From: Myxococcaceae bacterium
GTDB taxonomy: Bacteria > Myxococcota > Myxococcia > Myxococcales > Myxococcaceae
Assembly (NCBI GenBank): GCA_018262385.1
Contig: JAGSPQ010000288.1
Coordinates: 1-5,671 of the forward strand
Direction: 5' to 3'
DNA length: 5,671 bases
The notes beneath the pieces are model-generated. The model was not told the DNA's origin. It worked only from the letters and a program-made list of their open reading frames with translations, and searched no databases. Shown piece by piece: positions 1-5,671 of this stretch (the first letter of the stretch is position 1; the number at the start of each line of letters is the position of its first letter). The position numbers were made by a program, and so were the translations under genes.

Positions 1-138
1 CCGACCGCCGGCGCAGTGGCCGGCGCGCTCGAGGCGTTCGACGGCGTGCGGCGGATGACGCTGCCGATGAAGGACTCGCCCGCCGCGAAGGCGATGAGCG
101 TCGGCAAGCTCAAGGGCGATCGGAGCAACTGGCGATGA
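1..138 (+). CDS. C-terminal end of a xanthine dehydrogenase-type molybdopterin-binding subunit (partial)
   Basis: An open frame runs from base 1 to TGA at 136-138 and gives the last 45 residues of a protein that begins left of the window. The tail contains PTAGAVAGAL, then GVRRMTLPMK, then a short polar end. Large molybdenum-cofactor subunits of the xanthine dehydrogenase/CO dehydrogenase/aldehyde oxidase family typically end with a helix of this kind (P-x-x-GAxxNAxxxAxGxR) followed by an 'LP' element. These enzymes hydroxylate heterocycles or aldehydes using water and pass electrons to FeS and FAD domains. The stop overlaps the ATG of the SsnA-like gene (ATGA at 135-138), which implies translational coupling and a shared job. 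The SsnA-like, AllC-like and ureidopropionase-like neighbours support a purine or N-heterocycle hydroxylase. Only the extreme C-terminus is visible, with no cofactor-binding residues, so the family call rests on a short motif plus context. Confidence 0.6.
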   Translation, partial: PTAGAVAGALEAFDGVRRMTLPMKDSPAAKAMSVGKLKGDRSNWR

Positions 139-1349
139 CGGTGGTCCTCGAGCGGGGGGACCTCGGCCCGTCGTGGTGGATCGAGGGTGATCGGCTGCGC
201 GCCTTCAGCGCTTCGGCGGTGGTTCCGATGCGGCTCGACTGCGCGTTCGACCCCACCGCCGAGCTGCGGCCCGGCGCGGTCAACGCCCACACCCACCTGT
301 ACTCGGGGCTGGCGTCGCTGGGGATGCCGCCCCCGCCCCGGCCGCCGCGCGACTTCCTCGAGATCCTCAAAGAGGTCTGGTGGAAGCTGGATCGCGCACT
401 CGACCACCGGTCGCTGCGGGCCTCGGCGCGCTACGCGATCGCCCACGCGCTGCTGGCGGGGACCACCGCGCTGATCGATCACCACGAGTCGCCTGCCTGC
501 CTCGAGGGCTCGCTCGACGTGCTGGCCGACGCCGCCGAGGAGCTCGGGGCGCGGGTGGTGGTCTGCTACGGCGCGACCGAGCGCAACGACGGGCGCCACG
601 AGGCGAAGCTGGGCTTGCGGGAGTGCGAGCGGTTCATCCGCACCAACCGGCGGACGCTGGTGAAGGGGCTGGTCGGGCTCCACGCTTCGTTCACCGCGTC
701 GGACGAGACGATTGCCGAGGCGGGAGAAATGGCTCGGGCGCTGAAGGTCGGGGTGCACGTGCACGTCGCCGAGGACGCCGCCGACGTCGCCGACGCGCAG
801 CGCAGGGGCTACCCGGGCCCGCTCGAGCGGCTGATGACGCTCAAGGCCCTGCCACCCGGCTCGGTGCTCGCCCACGGGGTCCACCTCGACACCGCCCAGG
901 TGCAGCGCGCCGACGCCGCCGGCTTGTGGCTGGTGCAGAACCCCCGCTCGAACGAGGGGAACAAGGTCGGCTATCCCCGCGCGCTCGCCGCCAGCACCCA
1001 CGTCGCGCTCGGCACCGATGGCTGGCCGGCCCAGATGGACGTCGAGCGCGCGGCGCTGTTCCGGCTCGGGCAGGCGCACGCCGAGGCGCCCGCCGATCTC
1101 GAGGCGCGCGTCGAGGGCGGCTGGGGGTTGCTCAACTGGCTGACCGGCTCGCACAGCGGAGCGGTGGAGGCCGACGCGACCGCCGACCTGGTGGTGGGAG
1201 TGGCCGGCCAGCCGCCGCGCCACGTGATCGTCGGAGGCCGGCCGGTGGTGGTCGACGGGAAGCTGGTGACCGGCGACCTCGAAGAGATCGAAGCTGTGGC
1301 CCGCGAAGAAGCGGCCAGGCTGTGGAGCCGGATGCAGCACCTTGGGTGA
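135..1349 (+). CDS. ssnA: SsnA-like metal-dependent aminohydrolase (amidohydrolase superfamily)
   Basis: This 404-aa cytosolic enzyme should hydrolytically deaminate a heterocyclic substrate at a single divalent metal. Amidohydrolase landmarks occur in order: HTH at residues 52-54, GLHAS with His183, VHVHVAED at 207-214 (His210 as ligand, Glu213 as likely proton shuttle), LAHGVHLD with His247, and GTDGW with metal-binding Asp295. Compared by eye with E. coli SsnA as I recall it, several blocks correspond: WWKLDRALD, IDHHESPA, TERNDG, NPRSNEGNKVGY, and an ending with Trp-Ser-Arg-Met. SsnA is about 440 aa; the missing length is mainly in the N-terminal beta domain and near the C-terminus. The ATG at 135 has GGAG at 122-125 with a 9-nt gap and overlaps the upstream stop. 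E. coli ssnA also lies near a molybdenum hydroxylase gene (xdhD), which matches this context. The SsnA substrate is not settled; guanine deaminase or cytosine deaminase/chlorohydrolase-like activity are alternatives. Confidence 0.85.
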   Translation: MTVVLERGDLGPSWWIEGDRLRAFSASAVVPMRLDCAFDPTAELRPGAVNAHTHLYSGLASLGMPPPPRPPRDFLEILKEVWWKLDRALDHRSLRASARYAIAHALLAGTTALIDHHESPACLEGSLDVLADAAEELGARVVVCYGATERNDGRHEAKLGLRECERFIRTNRRTLVKGLVGLHASFTASDETIAEAGEMARALKVGVHVHVAEDAADVADAQRRGYPGPLERLMTLKALPPGSVLAHGVHLDTAQVQRADAAGLWLVQNPRSNEGNKVGYPRALAASTHVALGTDGWPAQMDVERAALFRLGQAHAEAPADLEARVEGGWGLLNWLTGSHSGAVEADATADLVVGVAGQPPRHVIVGGRPVVVDGKLVTGDLEEIEAVAREEAARLWSRMQHLG

Positions 1350-1353
1350 CTCG

Positions 1354-2610
1354 ATGAACATCAATGCAGAGCGGCTGTACGCCAGCCTCACCGCGCTCGG
1401 GCAGATCGGCGCCTACTCCGATCCCGACTCCGGGGTCTCCGGGGTCCGCCGGTTGGCGCTCACCGCCGCCGACGCGCAGGGCCGGCGGCACGTGGTCGAG
1501 CAGATGAAGGCGCTCGGGCTCGAGGTCACCGTCGATCAGATCGGCAACGTCTTCGCCCGGCGGCGGGGGCGGGACGACGGGGCCAGGCCGGTGATGGCCG
1601 GCTCGCACATCGACTCGGTGGCGACCGCGGGCCGGTTCGACGGCTGCCTCGGCGTGCTGGGCGCGCTCGAGGTGGTGCACACCCTGAACGACGCGAAGCA
1701 CGTCACCCGCCGGCCGCTGGTGGTGGCGTTCTTCACCGAGGAGGAAGGCAGCCGCTTCGGCACCGACATGCTCGGCAGCGCGGTGGCGACCGGCCGGGTT
1801 CCGCTCGAGCGCGCCTGGGGGCTGAAGGACGCCGCGGGCCTCTCGGTGCGGGCCGAGCTCGAGGCGATCGGGTTCCTCGGGGCGCAGAGTGTGGCCCTCG
1901 CTGCGCCGCACGCGTACGTCGAGTGCCACATCGAGCAGGGTCCGACCTTGAAGGCGGCGCAGCAGGACATCGGCGTCGTCACCGGAGTGCAGGCGATCTG
2001 CTGGCACGAGCTGACGCTGATTGGAAAGAGCGCCCACGCCGGCACCACTCCGATGGCGCTGCGCGCCGACCCGGGCGTGGCCGCCTCGCGGATCAACGTG
2101 AAGCTGCGCGAGCTGGTCGCTTCGGGGCGCTACGGCACCGAGCTGCGCGCGACGATGGGGCAGCTGCGGCTCGAGCCGGGGCTGGTGAACGTGGTGCCCA
2201 ACCGGGTGACCTGTACCGTCGACCTGCGCAACCCCGAGGAGGAGATCCTCGCCCGCGCGCTCGAGGAGCTGCTCGGCTTCTACCGGCAGGTCGCGACGGA
2301 GGAGAAGATCACGCTCACCCACCGCGAGACCGCGCGCACCCCGCCGGTCGCGTTCGCCCAGAAGGTGCAGGAGCTGGTCGCCGGCGCCGCGAAGCGCCGC
2401 GGCCTCTCTTCCCGCGCGATCGTCTCGGGGGCGGGCCACGACTGCCAGGAGCTGGCCCGGCTCTGCCCGGCGGGGATGGTCTTCGTCCCCGGCGAGGCGG
2501 ATGGAATCAGCCACAACCCGCGCGAGCTCTCGACCTCCGAGCAATGCGCCAACGGAGTGAACGTGCTGCTCGACGTGCTCACTGCGCTGGCTGAAGAGGA
2601 AGGCCGATGA
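1354..2610 (+). CDS. Zn-dependent M20-family amidase, hydantoinase/carbamoylase (AllC/HyuC-like)
   Basis: The product (418 aa from ATG 1354) matches the usual length and motif order of the family that includes N-carbamoyl-L-amino acid hydrolase, allantoate amidohydrolase and ureidoglycine-type amidases. These cytosolic dimeric enzymes cleave ureido C-N bonds at a two-metal centre. Visible elements, numbered from ATG 1354: SHIDS with His85, GRFDG with Asp96, TEEEGSRFG with the Glu129-131 cluster (general base and metal ligand), HIEQGP from His192, [11 protein letters not shown] with His228, an LR pair in the lid domain, GHD at 361-363, and SHNPRE with His387 as the last metal ligand. No expected catalytic residue appears to be missing. 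The ATG follows the upstream TGA (1347-1349) by 4 nt. A TTG at 1342 would add four residues, but the family normally starts close to the INAERL motif and the TTG has no well-spaced ribosome site. Allantoate, N-carbamoyl amino acids and ureidoglycine are all possible substrates; the sequence does not decide between them. Confidence 0.9.
   Translation: MNINAERLYASLTALGQIGAYSDPDSGVSGVRRLALTAADAQGRRHVVEQMKALGLEVTVDQIGNVFARRRGRDDGARPVMAGSHIDSVATAGRFDGCLGVLGALEVVHTLNDAKHVTRRPLVVAFFTEEEGSRFGTDMLGSAVATGRVPLERAWGLKDAAGLSVRAELEAIGFLGAQSVALAAPHAYVECHIEQGPTLKAAQQDIGVVTGVQAICWHELTLIGKSAHAGTTPMALRADPGVAASRINVKLRELVASGRYGTELRATMGQLRLEPGLVNVVPNRVTCTVDLRNPEEEILARALEELLGFYRQVATEEKITLTHRETARTPPVAFAQKVQELVAGAAKRRGLSSRAIVSGAGHDCQELARLCPAGMVFVPGEADGISHNPRELSTSEQCANGVNVLLDVLTALAEEEGR
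2594..2606 (+). promoter_or_regulatory. Ribosome binding site for the nitrilase-family gene
   Basis: The purine-rich run AAGAGGAAGG lies inside the 3' end of the AllC-like gene. GAGGA at 2596-2600 sits 6 nt before ATG 2607. It is the strongest Shine-Dalgarno match on the + strand of the window. It supports ATG 2607, with its ATGA overlap of the previous stop, as the real start. Confidence 0.6.
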
Positions 2611-3539
2611 CCGTGCGCGCCGCGCTCACCCAGACGGTGAATGTCTACGCCCCGATGCCGGCGCGGGTGGAGGACCTGCCTTCGCTCGAGGGCCGGCTGC
2701 TCGAGGTGCGGCGGGCGAATGTCGATCACCACCTGGCGTTGATGGCGGCGGCGAAGGCCGAGGGCGCGCAGGTGATCTGCTTTGGCGAGCTGTTCCCCGG
2801 GCCGTACTTCGCGCTCACCCACCACCCGATGTGGACCGCGCTCGCCGAGGACGCGCGGGACGGCGAGACGGTGAGCCGGGTGCGCGCGGCGGCGCGGAAG
2901 CTGGGGATGATCGCGATCGCGCCGATCTACGAGCGCGATCCTTCCGGCGGGCGCTTCAACACCGCGGTGGTGATCGACGAGCAGGGCGAGGTGCTCGGCA
3001 CCTACCGCAAGACCCACATTCCCCACGGGAAGAACGAGCAGGGCAGCTTCCTCGAGGGCTTCTATTACGACCGCAGCGACGGGAAGAACGCGCTCGGGCC
3101 GCGCAACGTCTCGAAGAATCCTCACTTCCCGGTGTTCGAGACCTCGGTCGGCCGGCTGGGCGTGGCCATCTGCTACGACCGGCACTTCGAGGGGGTGCTG
3201 TGGTCGCTCGCGCACGAGGGTGCCCAGCTCGTCTTCTGCCCCGCGGTGACCTTCGGCGAGAAGAGCCAGCGGATGTGGCACCTCGAGTTCCAGGTCGATG
3301 CCGCGCGGCACAACGTGTTCATCGGCGGCTCGAATCGAAAAGGGGTCGAGCCGCCGTGGAACCAGCCGTACTTCGGCGAGAGCCACTTCACCGGCCCCAA
3401 CGGGAAGCTCGCCAACCTCAGCCGCCACCCGGAGCTGATCGTCAGCGACGTCGCCCTCGGGGAGCTGTCGGCGCCTGATCCGTCGGGGTGGAACCTGAAG
3501 CGCGATCTGCGGCACGACATCTACTCCGGCCGGAAGTAA
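2607..3539 (+). CDS. Nitrilase-superfamily C-N hydrolase, beta-ureidopropionase/N-carbamoyl amidohydrolase-like
   Basis: The 310-aa product carries the nitrilase catalytic triad: Glu61 in [11 protein letters not shown], Lys135 in YRKTHIPHG and nucleophile Cys189 in [12 protein letters not shown]. Enzymes of this branch hydrolyse N-carbamoyl-beta-amino acids or related amides through a cysteine thioester. The C-terminal part, with [16 protein letters not shown] and GGSNRKG, resembles the beta-ureidopropionase pattern in which WxxExxxxAxxxxxF is followed by an N-R-x-G loop. No signal peptide is seen, so it is cytosolic. The Lys-to-Cys distance is 54 residues, longer than the roughly 37-42 I recall for several characterised members, owing to an added polar loop containing YYDRSDGKN. 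The gene overlaps the AllC-like gene by 4 nt (ATGA). The substrate may be an N-carbamoyl product passed on by the neighbouring hydrolase. N-carbamoylputrescine amidase or a general omega-amidase remain possible. Confidence 0.88.
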   Translation: MTVRAALTQTVNVYAPMPARVEDLPSLEGRLLEVRRANVDHHLALMAAAKAEGAQVICFGELFPGPYFALTHHPMWTALAEDARDGETVSRVRAAARKLGMIAIAPIYERDPSGGRFNTAVVIDEQGEVLGTYRKTHIPHGKNEQGSFLEGFYYDRSDGKNALGPRNVSKNPHFPVFETSVGRLGVAICYDRHFEGVLWSLAHEGAQLVFCPAVTFGEKSQRMWHLEFQVDAARHNVFIGGSNRKGVEPPWNQPYFGESHFTGPNGKLANLSRHPELIVSDVALGELSAPDPSGWNLKRDLRHDIYSGRK

Positions 3540-3549
3540 GGCGGAGCCC

Positions 3550-4071
3550 ATGTCCCGCCTGCGCCGCTACCGTGTCGATCGCGAGTCGATCACCGCCCTC
3601 TGCGCGGCGTGGTGGCAAGCCGAGCATGGCGAAGCGCCGCCGTGGCCGCTGTCGAATCCTGGAGTGCTCGAAGCGCCAATCGCCGAGCGGGTGCGCGAGT
3701 TGATCAAACGCCAGCGGCCGGAGACCCCGGGGGACGGGGCGGTGCTGGCCGCGCTGCCAGAGCAGGAGGCGCTGAGCGCGGCGCGGCAGAAGGCCGTCGT
3801 CGATGCGGAGAAGTGGGCGCGCGCCCAGCCGACGGCGGTGCTGTTGCGGGCGCTCGACGTCGCGCGCGGCAGCGGGTTCGCCACCCTGGTCTCGGGCGGC
3901 AGCGAGTTCGTTCCCTGGCGGCACACCAGCGGGCTCGTCCTCTCGCGAGAGCTGCTCAAGGCGGCGCTGGCGACGCGCGAGCACATGCCCAACCTGGTGG
4001 AGCGCAAGCACAAGCGGCTGGCAAGCGCCGCGCAGAAGCGGGGCGAGCGGCCGCCGCGATCGCGTCGCTGA
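3550..4071 (+). CDS. Hypothetical protein, 173 aa, last gene of the catabolic operon
   Basis: I do not recognise a family. The gene starts 10 nt after the nitrilase-like stop; GGAG at 3543-3546 and AAGG at 3538-3541 precede ATG 3550. Third positions are strongly G/C as in its neighbours, and no frame on either strand explains the region better, so it is probably a genuine gene. The protein is soluble, with no signal peptide or membrane segment. Visible traits are a basic N-terminus (RLRRYR), a paired tryptophan at 21-22 (AAWWQAEHG), a predicted helical middle rich in Ala, Glu and Arg, a VPWRHTSGLVL segment, and a strongly basic tail over the last 24 residues. The position suggests co-transcription with the catabolic genes, but it could instead be an unrelated passenger at the operon end. 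The function is unknown. Confidence 0.65.
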   Translation: MSRLRRYRVDRESITALCAAWWQAEHGEAPPWPLSNPGVLEAPIAERVRELIKRQRPETPGDGAVLAALPEQEALSAARQKAVVDAEKWARAQPTAVLLRALDVARGSGFATLVSGGSEFVPWRHTSGLVLSRELLKAALATREHMPNLVERKHKRLASAAQKRGERPPRSRR

Positions 4072-4078
4072 GCAGCGA
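4065..4078. other. Small inverted repeat across the stop of the 3550-4071 gene
   Basis: TCGCT (4065-4069) and AGCGA (4074-4078) can form a 5-bp stem around the loop GAGC. Directly upstream, CGCGATCGCG (4055-4064) is a perfect 10-bp palindrome. The 18-nt gap between the convergent stops (4072-4089) begins inside the hairpin. There is no T-run on either side, so an intrinsic terminator is not supported. This may be chance in GC-rich DNA. Confidence 0.2.
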
Positions 4079-4089
4079 TCAGTAGCCGG

Positions 4090-4581
4090 TCAGTGCGGAA
4101 CTTCGAACGGCGGGCGGATTCCGAGCAACTGGTGGATCCGCCCGGCGAGCGGGCTGTGCGGGTTGAGCTCCAGGTAGTCGGTCGCGTCCACGCGTGCTTC
4201 GGCGATCTGGTCGAGGTTGACCCGGGCCCGAAGCTTCATGAACTGCCGCTCGTCGGCCAGCGTCCCGCGGGGATACTGAGCGTCGCCGGCGCGGAGCAGG
4301 TCGATCGCCCGTGAGGGCTCCGCGACGAGCAGGGCCTCGGCTCGAGCGAGCAGTTGCTGCTCGGACTCGACGACGGATGGCGCCGGCTGCGCAGTGACCG
4401 CGACCGGGACGGCCACCCGCTCCCTCGGCGAAGCGGGGGAGGGCGCCACCGCCGCCAAAGGACTGCGCTCAGCCGGAACCGGCGCGACCTGAGGCGCCGG
4501 CCCACCGATCAGCAGCACGGCGCTCACTGCGCCGCAGATGATGAGCCCCGAGCCGAGCCACCTTCGGGTCGAGGCCTTCAT
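4090..4581 (-). CDS. Membrane-anchored protein with Pro/Ala linker and C-terminal TPR-like domain
   Basis: The 163-aa product has a short basic N-terminus (MKASTRR), one hydrophobic segment at about residues 9-27 and then a Pro/Ala/Val-rich spacer to about 71. The C-terminal helical domain runs from about 72 to 155. Cys16 lacks a lipobox (Ile precedes it), so an uncleaved inner-membrane anchor with a periplasmic domain is more likely than a lipoprotein. The C-terminal domain contains the pattern LLARAEALL, AIDLL, YPRGTLADER, EARVDATDYLELNPHSPLAGRI. This resembles the TPR-like domains found in many myxobacterial envelope proteins, often near sigma or FecR-type regulators, and suggests protein-protein contacts. 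The start ATG at 4581-4579 overlaps the stop of the glycoside hydrolase gene (TGATG) and has a good Shine-Dalgarno sequence. The frame stays open further upstream, but there it runs antiphase to the hydrolase and is not coding. The specific function is unknown. Confidence 0.75.
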   Translation of the reverse strand: MKASTRRWLGSGLIICGAVSAVLLIGGPAPQVAPVPAERSPLAAVAPSPASPRERVAVPVAVTAQPAPSVVESEQQLLARAEALLVAEPSRAIDLLRAGDAQYPRGTLADERQFMKLRARVNLDQIAEARVDATDYLELNPHSPLAGRIHQLLGIRPPFEVPH

Positions 4582-5671
4582 CAGTACGCCACCTCGCACG
4601 GGTGCTGGTTGGCGAAGGTGAGCACCGCGCTCGGATTCCAGGGGAACGAGGGGTCGTTGTAGGCCCAGCCGAGCGCCCCCGCATAGCCGTTGGACCAGAG
4701 GTCCGCGATGAACTGCGGGCCGGTGCGCCCGGGCAGACCCTTCGAGGGAACCGCCGACAGTCCGCTGCCAGGGAACTCGCCCATCACCACCGGCTTGTTG
4801 GTCAGCCCGGCGGAGGCGAGCGTGTACTGGGTGTAGGGGTAATTCTGGTACAGCCAGTCGTAGTAGTGCAGTTGGTAGAAATCGACGTTGGCTGTGTTCC
4901 ACGCGTTGCCCCACTTCATCCCCGCGGCTCCGACCGAGATCAGCGCTGAGGGGTGCTGCTGCCGGATCGCCGCGGAGATTTCGTTCACGAAGGTCAGCAT
5001 CTGCTGGTGCGTGACCGGGGTGAGGTTCGACTGTGGCGTGAACGCCGTGCCCCCGTTGAGGTTGGGGCCCGTCATCGCCCACTCCGGCTCGTTGATGATG
5101 TCCCACGACATCATCCGGTGGCGGAACGGGCTGCTCTGCACCGCCTGCGCGACCGGCTTGATCAGGTTGTTGATCAGCTTCAGCCGCAGCGCCGGGTCGG
5201 TCACCATCGGGGCGATGCCTCGCGAGTACGCGTTGCCTTCGGTCGAGGTGGGCCGGAAGTTGTCGAACGAGAACGGCGTCAACATGATGTAGACGTTGTT
5301 CTGCTCGGCGAGCGCCAGCGCCGCGTGGATGTCGGCCACCAGCGTTCCGCCGACTCCGCTCGGAGCGTTGTCCGCGCCCCACTGGATGCTGCTGCTCACC
5401 AACCGGGGGAACATCCACCAGCGGATCACGTTCACGCCCGAGGTCTTCATCGCGGCCATCGCGGTGGAGTACACGCCCTGGGAGGTCGAGATGCCGCCGG
5501 TGCTCCAGGCGGAGACGCCGCCGAAGTCCGCCGCCCACGACCGCCACGCCCAGTTCGTCCCGTAGACGAAGCGCTTCTTCCCCAGCCAGGTCACGCCGTT
5601 CGGTGCCGGGCAGGTGTCGACCGTCGCTGCTCCGCCGCCGGCACCACCTGCCGAGCCGCCGCCAGTGCCGG
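4581..5671 (-). CDS. Secreted glycoside hydrolase, clan GH-A (GH5/cellulase-like), N-terminus cut by window edge
   Basis: The frame is open from the right edge to TGA at 4583-4581 and gives 362 complete residues. The product should be a (beta/alpha)8 retaining glycosidase acting on a beta-linked polysaccharide or oligosaccharide outside the cytoplasm. The acid/base glutamate is in SWDIINEPEW (codon 5088-5090), and the nucleophile is in KPVVMGEFPG (codon 4776-4778), about 104 residues later. Other barrel landmarks are YGTNWAWRSW near the start, NVIRWWMF on an early strand, LHYYDW and a late GWAYND. Before the catalytic domain lies a Gly/Ser-rich linker (bases 5626-5669), usual after a signal peptide or lipobox; that signal must lie to the right of the window. 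The GTG at 5594-5592 is probably internal because coding-like sequence with a cysteine (TCPAP) precedes it. Mannanase, cellulase or another GH-A family member are all possible; the substrate is not assignable. Confidence 0.82.
   Translation of the reverse strand, partial: GTGGGSAGGAGGGAATVDTCPAPNGVTWLGKKRFVYGTNWAWRSWAADFGGVSAWSTGGISTSQGVYSTAMAAMKTSGVNVIRWWMFPRLVSSSIQWGADNAPSGVGGTLVADIHAALALAEQNNVYIMLTPFSFDNFRPTSTEGNAYSRGIAPMVTDPALRLKLINNLIKPVAQAVQSSPFRHRMMSWDIINEPEWAMTGPNLNGGTAFTPQSNLTPVTHQQMLTFVNEISAAIRQQHPSALISVGAAGMKWGNAWNTANVDFYQLHYYDWLYQNYPYTQYTLASAGLTNKPVVMGEFPGSGLSAVPSKGLPGRTGPQFIADLWSNGYAGALGWAYNDPSFPWNPSAVLTFANQHPCEVAY
4589..4595 (-). promoter_or_regulatory. Ribosome binding site fixing the start of the TPR-like gene
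   Basis: On the minus strand GAGGTGG lies 7 nt before the ATG at 4581-4579, inside the last codons of the glycoside hydrolase gene. Its placement, together with the TGATG stop/start overlap, selects this ATG over the open frame that continues upstream and indicates translational coupling. Confidence 0.6.
5626..5669 (-). other. Gly/Ser/Ala-rich linker in the glycoside hydrolase N-terminus
   Basis: Translated on the minus strand, this stretch is almost all Gly with a few Ala, Ser and Thr (GTGGGSAGGAGGG). Such low-complexity tethers usually separate a signal peptide or lipid anchor from the folded domain of a surface protein. The linker is truncated by the window edge. Confidence 0.6.

Noticed and set aside
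1342..1353. TTG 1342 as start of the AllC-like gene
   Set aside because: The nearest GGAG is about 14 nt away, TTG is a poor start, and the four added residues have no family counterpart. ATG 1354 fits better, although its own ribosome site is weak.
380..1357. 325-codon + strand frame inside the SsnA-like gene
   Set aside because: Its Arg/Gly/Ala-rich product is a frame-shifted shadow of the aminohydrolase, whose own frame carries all the metal-binding motifs.
1132..2544. Long 470-codon open frame on the minus strand opposite the AllC-like gene
   Set aside because: It is antisense to a gene with complete M20 motifs. Its translation is Arg/Gly/Ala/His-rich with no recognisable domain, which is typical of spurious frames in GC-rich DNA.
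2280..3551. 423-codon minus-strand open frame opposite the nitrilase-like gene
   Set aside because: It shadows a gene with an intact catalytic triad, has low-complexity composition and has no credible start or domain.
4065..4078. Intrinsic terminator between the convergent genes
   Set aside because: The stem is only 5 bp, it overlaps a stop codon, and no T-run follows on either strand.
4582..5547. Upstream extension of the TPR-like gene's frame, which would make a 485-aa protein
   Set aside because: This stretch lies in a different frame over the glycoside hydrolase, which has both catalytic Glu motifs. The ATG at 4581-4579 with its Shine-Dalgarno site is the better start.
5592..5594. GTG at 5594-5592 as the start of the glycoside hydrolase
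   Set aside because: The frame continues open to the window edge through a Cys-containing segment and a Gly-rich linker typical of exported proteins, so the real start lies outside the window.
1..5671. CRISPR array, insertion sequence, tRNA or rRNA, phage-type attachment site
   Set aside because: Reading both strands showed no regularly spaced repeats, transposase motifs, terminal inverted repeats, or RNA gene signatures.

Overview
The window is very GC-rich (about 70% judged by eye), with strong G/C preference at third codon positions, and almost every base is coding. The organism is most likely a member of the Myxococcota. This is inferred from the GC content, from the glycine-rich linker ahead of a secreted enzyme, and from a small membrane-anchored protein whose C-terminal repeat-like domain resembles those found widely in myxobacteria. 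No rRNA, tRNA or taxonomic marker gene is present, so the assignment is tentative.

Left two thirds (1-4071, + strand): a tightly packed run of genes reading rightward. It opens with the last 45 codons of a protein resembling the molybdopterin-binding large subunit of a xanthine dehydrogenase-type hydroxylase. This overlaps by ATGA an SsnA-like metal-dependent aminohydrolase (135-1349). Then come an M20-type Zn-dependent amidase of the hydantoinase/carbamoylase (AllC/HyuC-like) family (1354-2610) and, overlapping by ATGA, a nitrilase-superfamily C-N hydrolase resembling beta-ureidopropionase (2607-3539). A 173-codon gene of unknown function (3550-4071) follows after 10 bases. The spacing implies one transcript whose promoter lies left of the window.

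The enzyme types suggest dismantling of a nitrogen heterocycle: hydroxylation by the Mo enzyme, hydrolytic deamination by the SsnA-like enzyme, then hydrolysis of ureido or carbamoyl intermediates by the two C-N hydrolases, releasing ammonia and CO2. A purine or related ring is the natural guess. No ring-opening cyclic amidohydrolase is visible here, and the substrate cannot be read from the sequence.

Right third (4090-5671, - strand): two genes reading leftward, convergent with the operon; the facing stop codons are separated by 18 bases. The upstream gene, cut by the right edge, encodes a secreted clan GH-A (GH5/cellulase-like) glycoside hydrolase with both catalytic glutamates recognisable. 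Its stop overlaps the start (TGATG) of a 163-aa protein with one N-terminal membrane segment, a Pro/Ala-rich spacer and a helical TPR-like domain.

No insertion sequence, CRISPR array, RNA gene or convincing terminator was found. There is no stretch over 300 bases without a gene. The part most worth follow-up is the Mo-hydroxylase/SsnA/carbamoylase/nitrilase gene set, whose pathway is not obvious.
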